Of a stretch of DNA of 64,000 bases, positions 45,101 through 56,852 are shown piece after piece (within the stretch, counting starts at the first letter, position 1; the number at the start of each line of letters is the position of its first letter). Both the position numbers and the translations under genes were made by a program. The stretch is from Raffaelea ambrosiae (taxonomy: Eukaryota; Ascomycota; Sordariomycetes; Ophiostomatales; Ophiostomataceae), in contig PCDI01000004.1 in assembly GCA_002778195.1 (NCBI GenBank), positions 1,248,733-1,312,732 on the forward strand, read 5' to 3'. A model generated the notes under the pieces. That model was not told the origin of the DNA, searched no databases, and saw only the letters and a program-made list of their open reading frames with translations.

Positions 45101-48100
45101 ACCAACGAGGTGCAGGCGGGCGCCGCGCTCGAGGTGGCCGAGGCGGCCGACGACGTCGACGAGGGCACCACCATGCTGCTCGTGGACGAGGTCGTGTTGG
45201 ACACCGGGTCGCGCTGGACGTGGAACCACGGCGTCACGCTGGTCTGCCAGTCGGCAATGTTCCCGAAGTCGCCGTACGTCCGCAGAGCCCGGCCGAGGAT
45301 CTTGTAGTCGCCGTCGGGGATCTTGGTGCCGTTGGAGAAGTAGCCCTGCGGCGTGGCATAGCTGCCGCTCGAGTACCGCAGGTAGTTGCTGACGGGGAAG
45401 TTCACCACGGCGCCGGTCAGCGCGTTGGGCACCATGCGGATGCTGCCGATCCAGTTGTTCTCGCCGGCCACCGGCGGATACACCCAGTCGCTGGGCGTCC
45501 AGTCCCTGGTGACGTACTGTTTGTGGCGTCAGTCAGCAAGACGAGAACTTCTTTGAGGAGAACGCGAAGACCCTTGAAGACCCAAAGACTCGAAGACTCG
45601 AAACCTCTCGAAAACCCCCAAAGAACCGCGAAAGAACTCCAAGAACAATTCGGAAGCCCAAACTCACATCAAAGCTCAGCTCACGCGTCGACCACAGCGT
45701 GTTCAGGTACGGCGTCGGCACGTCCGAGCCGTCCTCCATCGTGTAGTTGTGGCCCTCCTCCATCAGGCCGCCGTAGCCGCTGAGATACATGGGCACGCCG
45801 CGGTCCTGCTCCCAGATCTCGCAGTCGTACAGGCTGCCAACGATGCCTGTGCCGTGTCAGCAGGATTGCCTATGCGCAGAAGCAACGGGCTAACGATCAG
45901 TTGCGTAGCGCGCAAAAACGTACCCATGTAAGTGACCGCCACGCTCTCGCCGTTCGAGCCAACCAGCAGCACCTGGCCGCCGTACACCGGAATAAAGCTG
46001 CCGTTGACGTTGGCCGGCTCCGTGAACGTGAGCGTCAGCGTGGCCGTCTGGCCGGCCCCCACTGTGAGCTCGTCCGCAGAGAACGACACCGAGGCCGCCG
46101 CATCGTCCACCAGCAGCGGCTGCAGGGCCACCCAGGAATTGTCTGCTGCCGTCTTGGTGGACGTGGTCACGCCGGGCTGGTGCACAACCTGGTACGTCAC
46201 TGCCTCGGTGCCGTCGTTGGTCACCTGCACCTCGTGCGTGCCCACAAAGTATGTCGTTTCGTTGAGGTTGACGTTGGGCGGGTTGACCGAGGTCGCATAC
46301 TCGATGACCTTTTGGGCGTCGACCAGACCGGCGCCCTGCTTGGACACGGAGCTGTTTTGTTTCTGTTGTCAGCGTGGCTGGCCAGCGGCTGGCGAGAGCT
46401 GGTGGGACGGAACTTGAGATACATACGCATAGGTGTCCGTCAGGTAGTCGCTGTGCATGGGGCTGCCGCTACCCACGATGCGGTTGAACGCGACAGTGGC
46501 CGGGTTGCCGCTGATGGCAGAACGGCCGCCGCGTGAAGAGAAGAACAGAGCCGCCACGCCCGAGATCTGCACAGCCAAAAAAAGTTAGAGACGTCACTTT
46601 GTCCGAGGAGAGCGGTGAGGGTTCTCTGAGAGTCTAGGAGAGAACTCCGTCAGGCTGGATCACGTGGCTTGTGACAACGTACAAAGGGCGTAGCCATGCT
46701 GGTGCCCGAGTAAGTGGCCCACGAGTCGCCCGGCCAGGTGGACAGGATCAGGCCGCCCGGCGCCGAGATCTCAGGCTTCATGCGGCCGTCGAGTGTCGGG
46801 CCCCAGGAGCTGAAGTCGCTCATCACGCCGTTGGTGAAGCCGCTGCGGTTCATGGCCACAGCCTCGTGATCCTCAGCAAAGGTGAACGTGACACTTTGGC
46901 CGTTCTCGAACTGGCTCATGAGCCAGTCGCCGTCGTCGTAGAGGATCGTTGCAGCTGCCGTTTGTCGCGTATCTGTCAGAACGTGCGTGGCCTTGCTGGC
47001 AGAAGAAAATATTACTTACCCATAGGCTGGTCAGCCTCGTAGACTGTCCGCTCCGCCATCTCCCACTCGGATGTGTTCAGAACATAGAAGACAACCGAAG
47101 TCCGGCCAATCATAATAGTGTCCTGCACCTGGGTGTTGCAGGTGCCAAGCCTGTGCTGGTGTTAGTTTGTGCTTTGCTCTCGAGAGCCGGCCAGTATCAA
47201 TGGGGGACTCACGGAACAATGTAGACACTCTCCGAGTTACCATAGGGCAGGTCAAAGTCGCAGGCGGTTTCGTTGCGCACACCGGTAGGGAAGAACGCCG
47301 GAAGGCTTCCATTAATGGCGAACTGTGTCAGCTCTGAGCTCAGGTACGTCTATGCAACGAGAGAAGAGGTCGACAATGGTTAGCATATAGGAGTCCTCAT
47401 CATCTCTCTTGGCCGCCAATCCCGCACGGAAATCTCCCTAGATTGCACTCACAATAGTCCGCGACTCTCCACTGGTGGAGCGCGCTTCTGTAGTGTAGCC
47501 AATCCAGTTTCTGGACACGACAGAGCCTACGGTTATACTGCCAATGCCGTTGCCGCCGCTGCTCGTGTAGAATGGCCCTGCAGTTGCTTATTAGTTCTCT
47601 GTGGATACCCTCTGAGGGCACTCTCTGAGGGCACTCTCTGTAGGCACCCTTCGGGATCACAAAAACATGACTCACCAGTACTTCCAGAGTTGCCGGCAGC
47701 AATAGAAACAAACACGCCCTGGCTTGAAATCGCTGTCGCCACTTTAGCCATGGCCGAGTCGGGAAAGCCCGAGTCGGACCCCAGTGAGGCACTGATGATA
47801 TCTACACCATCCTCGTAGGCGCGAAGGAAGGCAGCCACAATAGTGTCCTCGTAGGTGCCATCGGAACAACCAAACACCTTGTAGGCCCGAAGCTTAGCAT
47901 TGGGTGCCACTCCGGGAATCCAGGAGTCGGAGCTGGCCGCAATACCAGCCGTGTGCGTTCCGTGGCCCAGACAATCTTTGGGGTCGTTGTCGGGGATCAG
48001 CACGCCACCAACGACGTAGTCGTCGCCGACGAGGTCATAACCTCCCTCCACCTTGTAACCAGGACCAAAGCCACCGCCGAGAGCAGGATGCGTGTAGTCA

Positions 48101-48700
48101 ATGCCGCTGTCGACGAAGCCAATCACAATGTCGTCACCGAGGTAGCCCTTGGACTGCATCAGGAAAACGTTGGTGTCGTTGTGGGCCGACCAGGCCGGGT
48201 AGCCCGACTCGTTGGCCGCGTTGATCACAATGGGGCTGTCATCCACCGGCAGCGTGAAGTAGGCTGCCGGCCAGATGTTCTCCACCTCGGGTAGGGCCTG
48301 GATGTCTGTGAGAGTCTGGTTGCTGTCGTTCTCCAAGTCAAACGACACACCCGAGAAGATGTCGGAGTTGAAGGTCACACCCGGGCTGGCTTCGGCACCA
48401 GTGGTGCTCAGCGTGCTGTAGAACGAGTCCGTGTCCTGCATTTGCGGGTTAGTATTACTACGTGCATACTACTTAAGATCCGGAGGCCATGCTTACTTGC
48501 GATCCATCCCGTCTCCTTAGTTTGGAAGCGCCAACATCAGAGAACTCGACGATGTATCTTTTCAAGCCCTGCGAAGACGGATCGAGCAAGGCGTGGTCCG
48601 ACGTGTCATACGCCGTGTCGGGTGAATCAGTAAGTGCTCGGACGGCATCGCTGCACAGAAGCAGCGAGCCCAGCGTAACGAGTGACTTCAGGACGCCCAT
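42196..48700 (-). CDS. Secreted subtilisin-like (S8) protease with Ser-rich stalk and GPI-type tail
   Basis: Ten exons (48700-48497, 48435-47676, 47577-47453, 47349-47213, 47150-47020, 46972-46683, 46566-46427, 46351-45924, 45846-45668, 45516-42196) encode 1,904 residues. All nine junctions have GT/AG borders and keep phase. A signal peptide (MGVLKSLVTLGSLLLCSDAV) and short propeptide precede the S8 domain. The catalytic set is complete: D177 in FVDSGIDYTHP, H226 in GHGTHTAG, oxyanion N317 in AAGNSG, and S544 in SGTSMATP. About 130 residues between N317 and S544 resemble the PA insert of Vpr/C5a-peptidase-type subtilases, and an Fn3-like segment follows (NETTYFVGTHEVQVTNDG). After an uncharacterised region with several Cys come about 480 residues dominated by Ser (about 1081-1559), two copies of a wall-protein repeat (YTTSTIYST...TITSCAPT...CP), a Lys/Thr-rich stretch, and a hydrophobic C-terminus (GSAVLAAVLALFF) of GPI-signal type. 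This predicts a protease held at the cell wall or surface on a glycosylated stalk. The catalytic assignment is firm; anchoring is inference. Confidence 0.93.
42890..43232 (-). repeat. Two coding repeats in the subtilase C-terminal region
   Basis: Two copies of a roughly 50-residue unit with the pattern YTTSTIYST-x-I-x-TITSCAPT-x-T-x-CPA-x-STVVTT ending in TICPVTE or TVCPVTE, separated by a Gly/His/Thr-rich linker. Each unit conserves three Cys. Similar Thr-rich units occur in fungal GPI wall proteins and adhesins. Confidence 0.85.
43236..44705 (-). repeat. Ser-codon low-complexity tract encoding the stalk
   Basis: About 480 codons, mostly Ser with Ala, Val, Thr and Pro (SSVVSS, SSAST, SSGVSS patterns). 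Near-repeats at several periods suggest growth by unequal exchange or slippage. The tract includes a GAC run on the plus strand near 44644-44668. The complementary strand is open for 477 codons because of the codon bias only. Confidence 0.85.
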
Positions 48701-51700
48701 ATTGATGAGGCCTGCTTGCAAAAACGAAGGGACAGACAGAAAAGGAGCGATGCTGTGTGGATCCAAGCAAGACGTAGCATCGAGAGCAGACCGCGGGAGC
48801 TCGAAGCACCTTTATACCCACGAGGAGTGCGATACCACCTCCCTTGCTTTCTTTTCCTTCTCCAGTATGGCCCCTTCGTCGGTGTGCTTCCGAGCACGGC
48901 TCCATGATGTCCACCCGGCGTTCTTCCTGATTTGGGTGTACTAGAACGAACACAACGCCAGTGCGCCCCATAGACGATAGTCACTCGTAGCTCACAGACA
49001 TCAGAGTCCCAAGGAGACCAGTGGGCCAAAAGAGGAACATTGAGAAACTTTTGGCAAGCCAGGGGTCACCCCGGTCTTTCCATAGACTGGGAAAGGTCCG
49101 TGAGGCCACTCGCAGAGCTCGCCGTGAGCGCCTTGCCTCGTTCCATCATACGCGAGCTGCGGGTGCTACTCTGGAGTCGGCTGTCCAAGCCCATCGATCT
49201 CTGGCGCCAGACTGTTGAGCGCTTTTCCAAGCATGATGATGGGTTGCATCCGTACTCGGAGGTCAGTGAGTATCCAGATATTTCTCTTGTCCCCCCACAC
49301 CTCCCACGCTTAGATAGCTGGTGGTTCACCACACACAGCATCTCGTGATGCCCAGGAAGGTGCAGTCCCCATTTTCCTGATTTGTAACAGTGGTGTAAGA
49401 CTGTGGGTTGACAGGGGTGGAGGACAGCACGGCCTGGATGCGTTTGTCGGCCTCTTGGAATTTCTTGGGGGGCTTTTTTTTACTTTCTGTTTTATTTTTT
49501 GTGGTTTTTTTGGCTTGTCTGTCCTGGCCTCCCCTCTATTTTCTGGCTTAACGGGCACGTGGCCATGCAAAGCAAGTAAAAGGGGAAAGAGCGACCTGCC
49601 ATTGCTCCTGCCAGGAAAACTACAGGTCAAAATATGCAGCCGCACGGAGAGTCCCGTCACCTCCAAATACGGTAAGCTTCTCGTTGCGTACTTTTGGGCC
49701 TCTTTTGAGAGCTACCTCGGATTGGAATTTGCGGCCACGGCCTCGCTTGTGCTACCTACCACTTACTCGTGTCACTTCTTGCTTGCGAGTGGAACGGATA
49801 CTCGGCTTTGTTTGGCGATATTTTCTTTTCCGTTGCATAATAGGTTCGATGAGGAGGTTTTCACCAAGTTGGCTATTGACGTGTTAGAGCATTTTTAAGT
49901 CGTCAAGGCTCTAAACTCTTTAAGCGAGGGGGGAGAATCGCATGGTGAGACGACTAGGTGGATGTTTGTCCACCTGTGGCTGCATTTGATAAGATTGCAA
50001 TGGATCTGATAAGATTATCTCCTGCACAAAACCGTTAAAACAAAGTTGAGAAGAAGGTTTGGCAAGGTTATTTCTCTCTTCCTCCACAACTGGAGACTGT
50101 GAGACCATTGAACCTCTATTCGGACGACTCGGCGCTCCTTTTTTTTCGCGCCCCCAATTTTTCTCTTCTTTCTTCCTGCGCTCTCTCAACGGTCCAATTT
50201 TCCGGATGATGGCATAGCCATCCATTCTCTATAGGCGCACTCTACTCTTTGGGGGCATCTCCGTCTTGGCAGGCACCCTTGGCCATGCACTCTGCAGGCT
50301 CTAGACCAGTACCGGAGGTTACCAACCAGCATCCCGACCTTCCACTGGTCTCTGCACGTGTATCTTACTCGTACGGAAAGGCTAAGGAGTACAAAACCAG
50401 CTGCCCCTTTGGCTTGCGTCCCGAGCTCGGCAGCACCGGCAGTGCTACGATGTATTCCACTTTGAGCCACGGCTCGCTACTATGTACAATCGAGTGCTGT
50501 TTCTGGCCCCCCAAACAGCGAGGCTATGGCAAATTGGCATGGGTGTTGGCGGCGCTACAGAGTAAAGAGGCTAGGAAGGGTGGTAGCACTAGCGCCAGGA
50601 ACCACATGGGATGGGAGCCAAACGCTGCGGCCTGCTACTGTCACTTGCGCAAGAAAGCAGGTGTTCTGCAGGGAGACACGGACCGTCCGCCGTTTGCCGG
50701 ACGTTTTCCTCCTCACCGACTGCTCCGGCTCAGAGTTCTAGACTTTCAAGCCCTGTACAACCGTATTTCGATTAGGATGAGTTTTTTTACACCGTACTCG
50801 TATCTGACATGCGATAGTGCACTATTCTAGCATGCATCGCGATTAACCAACTTTGGCTTCGCTTTCTTCCTATGCTTCCCAAATCGACCTCACATCGACT
50901 AGTAGCAGGCCACCTTCGGTAATATGACGCAACACCCCAGCGGCGAGTGCCATTATTTACACGCAGAGGATACTAATCCAGACCAGTCGTATGAGGTCTG
51001 GACCGACAACGGCTTCCAATCAGCCAAGACGCTGCTAGTGACGCCAACTCATTGGTGATTATTTGCCACGCATCTGGAACGAGATGGCAAGGGCCACCAA
51101 TCCCCTGTCTGTTGTGGCATCGATGGCTACCATGCGTCTTACTATGCCTCTTGTGACTTCCTTATCGAGAAAGGGGGGATGGGGAATAAAGCAACCCAGG
51201 GTTTTGTTCCCATATCCGCTTCCTTGGAGTTGCATACCAACGTACTATGTACAAGTGTGCACCGTAGCGTTTCTCTTCAACTTGCTCAACTTTCATGACT
51301 GACCAACTGCTACGGACCAGAATCAGGCCGAGGTCTCTACAAATGCCCTTGGGGGGATGTCTTTTGGGGGCCGTGTTTCGATAGCTTCCCACCTCTTTGG
51401 GCGTCCCACAGAAATGGTCTCAGCCATCTAAACCTACTCGTATGCGCATGCCACGCGAGAGGTGTCTAGCACCATACCGGGTACTGTCTTATGTTTGCTT
51501 TCTGCACTCCGACGTTCAGCATGGCAGGACACTTTCCTGACCCAGAAGGGGGACCATGGCCAGTATTTTGGGCATTACAGTGAAACTGGAGAGTATGAAT
51601 ACAGTATTAAGTCACGAAGCACTGTATTTGCGGTAGAGCTTGGATGCTTCCGGTGGGGCGTTTCTCAGCATACGACAGCCAATCAGACTCATCAAAAATA

Positions 51701-52141
51701 TTAGCAATAAGTTGTGGGCAAAAAAAGTGTGAGAAATCGCTGGAGAGAAGTCAGCAGGAAATTGACGGGAGGACGCTGAGAAACCAAGAGGCATTGGAGA
51801 CAAGAAACGACTACACTGGAACATCCATTGCATTGCGACAAGAAAACAGTAGGGCATACAACCCAGCGACGTGAAAAGGGTGCATCGACAGCAGCGCTGC
51901 AAGACGCGGTCGCGGGGCGGTCGGCTTTTTTTTTTTTTTTTGAAAATTCCCAGTCAAAATTATTGTGAAAGGTGTTGAGTCACAGCTTTTGGGACCCAAT
52001 TGGCCACACAGAAGCATACGACCAGTCCACGAGCCACCCAACGAACACAGACACAAGGAATCCAGATACAAGGACCGCAGGCATTACCCCGGACTGCATT
52101 CAGCTTCCCCAAACTACACCCGTGGTCCCTCTCTGGCAGCC
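48701..52141. other. 3.4-kb intergenic region, no gene recognised
   Basis: This lies between divergent subtilase (-) and trpE (+) starts. Frames such as 49455-49898 plus and 50249-50830 plus have no recognisable domain. Three TACTCGTA words (50366, 50795, 51435) and two TACTATGTAC words (50478, 51243) fall here, the densest group in the left five-sixths of the window. The last 200 bp are the trpE promoter. Confidence 0.55.
51976..51982. promoter_or_regulatory. Gcn4/CPC1-type site upstream of trpE
   Basis: TGAGTCA (complement TGACTCA) lies 160 bp upstream of the trpE ATG. This exact palindromic word is the established binding site of Gcn4 and its filamentous-fungal equivalents CPC1/CpcA. They activate amino-acid biosynthesis genes, including tryptophan genes, during amino-acid starvation. 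The motif is exact; use in vivo is inferred. Confidence 0.75.
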
Positions 52142-53972
52142 ATGGACGGACCGGTAAGCCCACATATTTTTTTTTCCCTTGATCGGATCAGCCTTGCCCC
52201 ATATCTCTTTAGCTATATATTCCTATGCTGGCGTCCTCACATGACTGACACGCGCCCCTTCCCCCCTCTCTTGTTCTAGGACATCATCGTCCCGTCCCTG
52301 GAGACGGTCAACGATGTGCTCTCCAAGATCGAGGCCACCGCCAAGGCAGAGGCGGCCAAGGGCAGCGCCTCGACCTGGCGCCGGCCCAACATGGTGCCGG
52401 TGTACGGGCAGATCTCGTCCGACCTCATCACCCCGTCGGCCGCCTACCTCAAGGTCTCGGCGCATGCCAAGTCCTCCAAGTACTCGTTCCTGTTTGAGAG
52501 CGCCGCCACCGAGCAGGTCGGCCGGTACAGCTTTGTGGCGGCCGGGCCGCGCAAGGTGATCGAGACCGGCCCCGGCTTCCCGGGCGGCGAATGCGACCCG
52601 CTGCCGGCACTGGAGGCCGAGCTGGCACAGCATGTCGTGGCGCATGTGCCGGGCGTGCAGCTGCCGCCGCTGGCAGGCGGTGCCGTCGGCTATGTGTCCT
52701 ACGACTGTGTGCGCTATGTGGGTTGCCCCCCCCCCTACCCTCGTCCTCCTATTTTTTCCTTTGCACCCCTGCTGAACTTTTTTTTTTCTTTTTTTTTACC
52801 AGTTTGAACCCAAGACGGCCCGTCCGATGAAGGACATTCTGCACATACCCGAGTCGCAGTTCTGCTTCTACGACACCATTGTCGCCTTTGACCGGTTCTA
52901 CGGCATCGTCAAGGTCATCACGTACCTGAGACTGGAGGCGGGACGTGCGGTGGACGCGGATGCGGTGGCCGCCGAATACGCCCGCGCCACGGCCGTCATC
53001 AATGAGCTCATCGACGTCCTCAGCGCCCCCGAGACCCCGCTGCCCGTCCAGCAGCCCGTCCGCCTGGGCCGCGAGTACCAGTCCAACATTGGCGAGGCCG
53101 GCTACAAGCAGCACGTCACCACGCTCAAGAAGCACATTGTCCAGGGCGACATCATCCAGGCGGTGCCCTCCCAGCGCATTGCCCGCCCCACCGACCTCCA
53201 CCCGTTCAACGTCTACCGCCACCTGCGCACCGTCAACCCGTCGCCGTACCTGTTCTACGTCGACTGCGGCGGGCCCTTCCAGCTCGTGGGCGCGTCGCCC
53301 GAGCTGCTGGTCAAGACCGAGGCCGGCCGCGTGATCACGCACCCGATTGCCGGCACGGTCAAGCGCGGCAAGTCGCCCGAGGAGGACGAGGCGCTGGCCG
53401 AGGAGCTGCGCCAGTCGCTCAAGGACCGCGCGGAGCACGTCATGCTGTGCGACCTGGCCCGCAACGACATGAACCGCGTGTGCGACCCGCGCGAGACGCG
53501 TGTGGACCGGCTGATGGTGGTCGAGAAGTTCTCGCACGTCCAGCACCTCGTGTCGCAGGTGTCGGGCGTGCTGCGCCCGGGCTGCTCGCGGTTCGACGCG
53601 TTCCGGTCCATCTTCCCGGCCGGCACGGTGTCCGGCGCGCCCAAGGTCCGCGCGATGGAGCTGATTGCGGAGCTGGAGCAGGAGAAGCGCGGCGTGTATG
53701 CCGGCGCGGTGGGCTACTTTGGGTACAGCGGCGTCGGGCCGGACGGCGTCACGCCCGTGGACGGCGAGATGGACACGTGCATTGCGCTGCGGACAATGAC
53801 GCTGGCCGACGGCGTGGCCTACCTGCAGGCGGGCGGCGGCATCGTGTTTGACAGCGACGAGCAGGACGAGTATGTCGAGACGCTCAACAAGCTGGGGGCC
53901 AACATGCACTGCATCACGTCGGCGGAGAAGCTGTATGTGCGGCGGCAGAATGATGTGAATAAGAGCGCGTAG
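52142..53972 (+). CDS. trpE: Anthranilate synthase component I (TrpE)
   Basis: Chorismate + ammonia (from glutamine through the partner subunit) to anthranilate + pyruvate; first committed step of tryptophan synthesis. Three exons (52142-52153, 52280-52717, 52803-53972) encode 539 residues. Exon 1 holds just four codons (MDGP). It is favoured because its GTAAGC donor and the TTCTAG acceptor keep phase and give MDGP-DIIVPSLETV, close to the usual N-terminus. The N-terminal regulatory domain contains YSFLFES (72-78), the counterpart of the LLES tryptophan-feedback motif. The chorismate-binding domain contains LVGASPELLV, HPIAGTVKRGKSPEEDE, LCDLARNDMNRV, HVQHLVSQVSG, PAGTVSGAPKVRAMELI and PVDGEMDTCIALRTM, so all catalytic blocks are intact. 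The glutamine amidotransferase partner (usually in TRPC/trpG in fungi) is not in this window. A TGAGTCA site lies 160 bp upstream. Confidence 0.95.
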
Positions 53973-54426
53973 AGTTGGGGGGAAAGAATCAAAAAGAGAG
54001 AAAGAGAGAGAAATGATCTTTCTTCCAAGAAAAAAATTCTAGAAAAAAAAAAGATGAGATTTCCTGATTGGTAGTGAGTGGAATAGCAGTTTCTACGGAC
54101 CGAAGAGGGAGGGGGGAACGTTCGTACTTCAATTTACTGGAGCTTTTTTTTTTAAACTTATGCCAGCTTTGAATAAGATACAATTGCAAAAATGATCAAA
54201 ACCACGGCTGCCCATTTGCAAGCTCCACGCCTCACACGTTTCGTCTTGGTTCAACTCCTCTGTAAACTCCTCAACTCATCCTGTCTTCAACTCCGCTCCT
54301 TGATATTCACACCCAGCCGCCCACTTTTGCAACACCCAACAATGCTTTTTTTTTTCATGATCTCATGTCTTCGTTCTCCATTTCTCCATGTCTCTCCTCT
54401 CTTTCATTCCCTTTCCGAGACCTTTT
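53973..54426. other. Convergent spacer between trpE and the GFA-type gene
   Basis: 454 bp between two stop codons, rich in A and T runs; presumably both 3' untranslated regions. No gene is supported. Confidence 0.6.
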
Positions 54427-54996
54427 CTATTTCAGCTTCCCCGTGGCATGGTCGTACCACTTGCCCGACAGGTCCTCGGCCGGCGGCACATTCCGCACTC
54501 CGTCGTTGGGCCCGAATGTGAACGCATTCAGGTCCACGTCGTCGATCGCCCGCACATTGATGCCGTACCCGTCAAAGGCCTCCCCGAAAGTCTGTCGGAA
54601 GTCCACGCCGAGACTGCACCCGCACAACTTGCAGAACAGGTGGTCAATGCTCTTGGTGTTGAAGCGGTAGACGCCCAGGCGGTCGTGGCTGCCGTTCTTC
54701 CAAGTGACGTCGGCCCGCAGCGGGTAGGCGAGCATGTCGCCGGAGCGGCGGCACATGGAGCAGTTGCAGTGGACCACCACGTACCCCTGGTCGAGCGGGG
54801 GCGAGAGGGTGAAGTCGAGGCTGATGCTGCCGCAGTGGCAGCCGGCCGAGTAGGTGGCCGAAGGCGGTGCGGGCAGCTCGCCGGCGGCAATACGCTTGCG
54901 CTCCTCAACCTTCGCGGGGAGCCAGGGGGGGACGAAGACACCCACCTTGGGAGGGAAGGAGGTCGTCGTCTGTGCAGGCTGCTTGGAATCAGACAT
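54427..54996 (-). CDS. GFA/CENP-V-fold zinc protein
   Basis: A single-exon gene of 189 residues. The protein has the Mss4-like GFA (glutathione-dependent formaldehyde-activating enzyme/CENP-V) fold with the full set of zinc-type Cys clusters: CHC (C53, C55), CNCSMC (C77, C79, C82) and CKLCGC (C122, C125, C127). The spacing fits the family. The bacterial founder helps S-hydroxymethylglutathione formation, but fungal members are numerous and mostly of unknown substrate, so the enzyme name should not be taken literally. The first 40 residues are hydrophilic and lack a signal peptide, which fits a cytosolic protein. The ATG at 54994-54996 is the first in frame and family similarity begins by residue 48. 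It converges on trpE and shows no sign of co-regulation. Confidence 0.88.
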   Translation of the reverse strand: MSDSKQPAQTTTSFPPKVGVFVPPWLPAKVEERKRIAAGELPAPPSATYSAGCHCGSISLDFTLSPPLDQGYVVVHCNCSMCRRSGDMLAYPLRADVTWKNGSHDRLGVYRFNTKSIDHLFCKLCGCSLGVDFRQTFGEAFDGYGINVRAIDDVDLNAFTFGPNDGVRNVPPAEDLSGKWYDHATGKLK

Positions 54997-56852
54997 GGTT
55001 GTGTTGTAGTCAATTGTATAAGTGAGGTATGGGGAACGCGTAAAAGACGGTTATGTTTTTTTTTTGGAGATACGAGGACAACAAAAGCAGGTTTCAAACA
55101 CAGAATCCCAAACAAATGCTTAATAAGCTTGGCAATGCACTCTTGTGCAGGGGAAGAATACACAATGGATAGTCAGCTGAGGTGAGCTGAGGAAGGAGGG
55201 AAAAGGGGGGTTTGCTGGCGACATCTGGTTTACGATAGGAAAGAAGTGATGATGGCCGTCAGCACTCTATTTATACGTCGTTCCAACAGACGTATCCTAC
55301 AACACCACGTATGTCCGTTTCACACGGAAACAGGCAAACAATCACACGAAAACCAACCAAAGATCCCACAAAGAGAGCCAATTCGCCCAAAAGCCAGCAA
55401 ATGAACAAGGCCACAGTTCCCCGTCGTCTCTGGGCTGGCTTGGCTTGGCGACAACATTGTGGGACGTGACTTATTAGAAATCTTAGAAATCACGGGGGCG
55501 CGAACGAAGAAATAGTTTTCCCGCAGTCCCTTAGTGCCAAAAGAAACAATCAGTGCAGCACCGCCCGCTCTTTGCTCCGTGCTTTGACAAAGACCAGGCA
55601 GGATCAACCAAGAAGAGCTCGGTGCTCTCAGGTCACGCGGACGGATCTCGGCAGGTCTGGGCTATTAACTGGTTGGTTGACACATAGTATCCCACAGCCT
55701 GGCCTCGGCTGGACGAGGGACTTTTTCTTCTTTTTTCCCCTTCTTTTCGTTTCACTGCCACGCGGGTCACACAGCGGCTAATTGTGGCTCGCCCCTCAGC
55801 CCACCCCCAATGCATGCGGTCCCGGTACAAAGTACGCGCTGATCTTTGCTGATCTGTCTCCGGAAGCAAGGGAACGACGGAATAACGGCGTTCTGGAATT
55901 GCCACGGAATCACACCCGCAGGGGAACGTGGCAGATCTGTGCTGGGTGTCTCGGGGGTGGTTCACTTGAATTGCGTGGTTTACCTTAACTCTTTGTGGTC
56001 TACTCGTATCTGGTTTGTTCAAAGGTTTTATTTTATTTCTCTTTTTTTTTGTAATTTTTTTGTAACTTCTTTCCAATGGGGCTTATTGATATAACCTCAT
56101 ACTGCTCAGCTTTGGTTTCCATAAGGACAGAGACCCAAGACATTGCATTGCATTTCCAGATCTTTCATAAGACGGCAAACTTTTGAGCTCCATGTGCCAG
56201 CTTCCCTTTGTAATCGTCGCCACATCAACTCCCAGCGGCTCATTATCACAGGCCTTTGGCTCCCGAGACTGAAATATCACTTTTCCGTTGTATTAGATAG
56301 GCAGACAATGGTAACCCGCCAGCAGAATGCCATATGCAAAAATATCCGAGGCCTGTCCAACAGCCAGTGACCCGCCAAAATAAAACAAAAAGCAATGAGA
56401 CAGGAAAGATCCGCCAATCCGCGCTGTGCCACCTTCTCCTTCTCGTCGGACGCTAAGAAAACACCCAACAAAACCGTCTATATGCAAAAATTAAAATTCC
56501 CAGACCGCCTCCAAAAAATATGAATAAATAAAATAAATAAACAAGGCCGGGCTGCTCGGAAGGGAATAGGTGGATGGTGGACTTTTTGGTTGGTATATGC
56601 GAGGAAAGAGGAAAACAAACTACCCATAAAATGCAATGAGGATATGGTGTCGGACAAATTGAAGCCTGTGCAGATGAAAAGGAGACCGCCAACGCGAGAC
56701 AAAGGAAATAAAAGCATCCATGAAGTAATGAGGTAGAAAAGACACAAGAGGGAATTGAAAAAAAAAAAGAAAGAAAGGGGGGGCAGAGAGCCGAAAGCCG
56801 CAATTGATCGTGCTTTAGTATCCTTGATGCTTTGTATTAGGTTTGGGCCTGT
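54997..56852. other. 1.9-kb intergenic region, no gene recognised
   Basis: This covers the 5' side of the GFA-type gene and the 3' side of the MFS gene. It contains T runs (56042-56064), a TACTCGTA word at 56001 and AAATAAAT-type sequence near 56520-56542. Frames are short and motif-free. Confidence 0.55.

Noticed and set aside
50249..50830. Plus-strand frame of 193 codons between subtilase and trpE
   Set aside because: Motif-free and crossed by two recurring intergenic words; no upstream promoter-like or downstream coding support.
52749..53909. Minus-strand frame of 386 codons
   Set aside because: Antisense of trpE exon 3; explained by codon bias.
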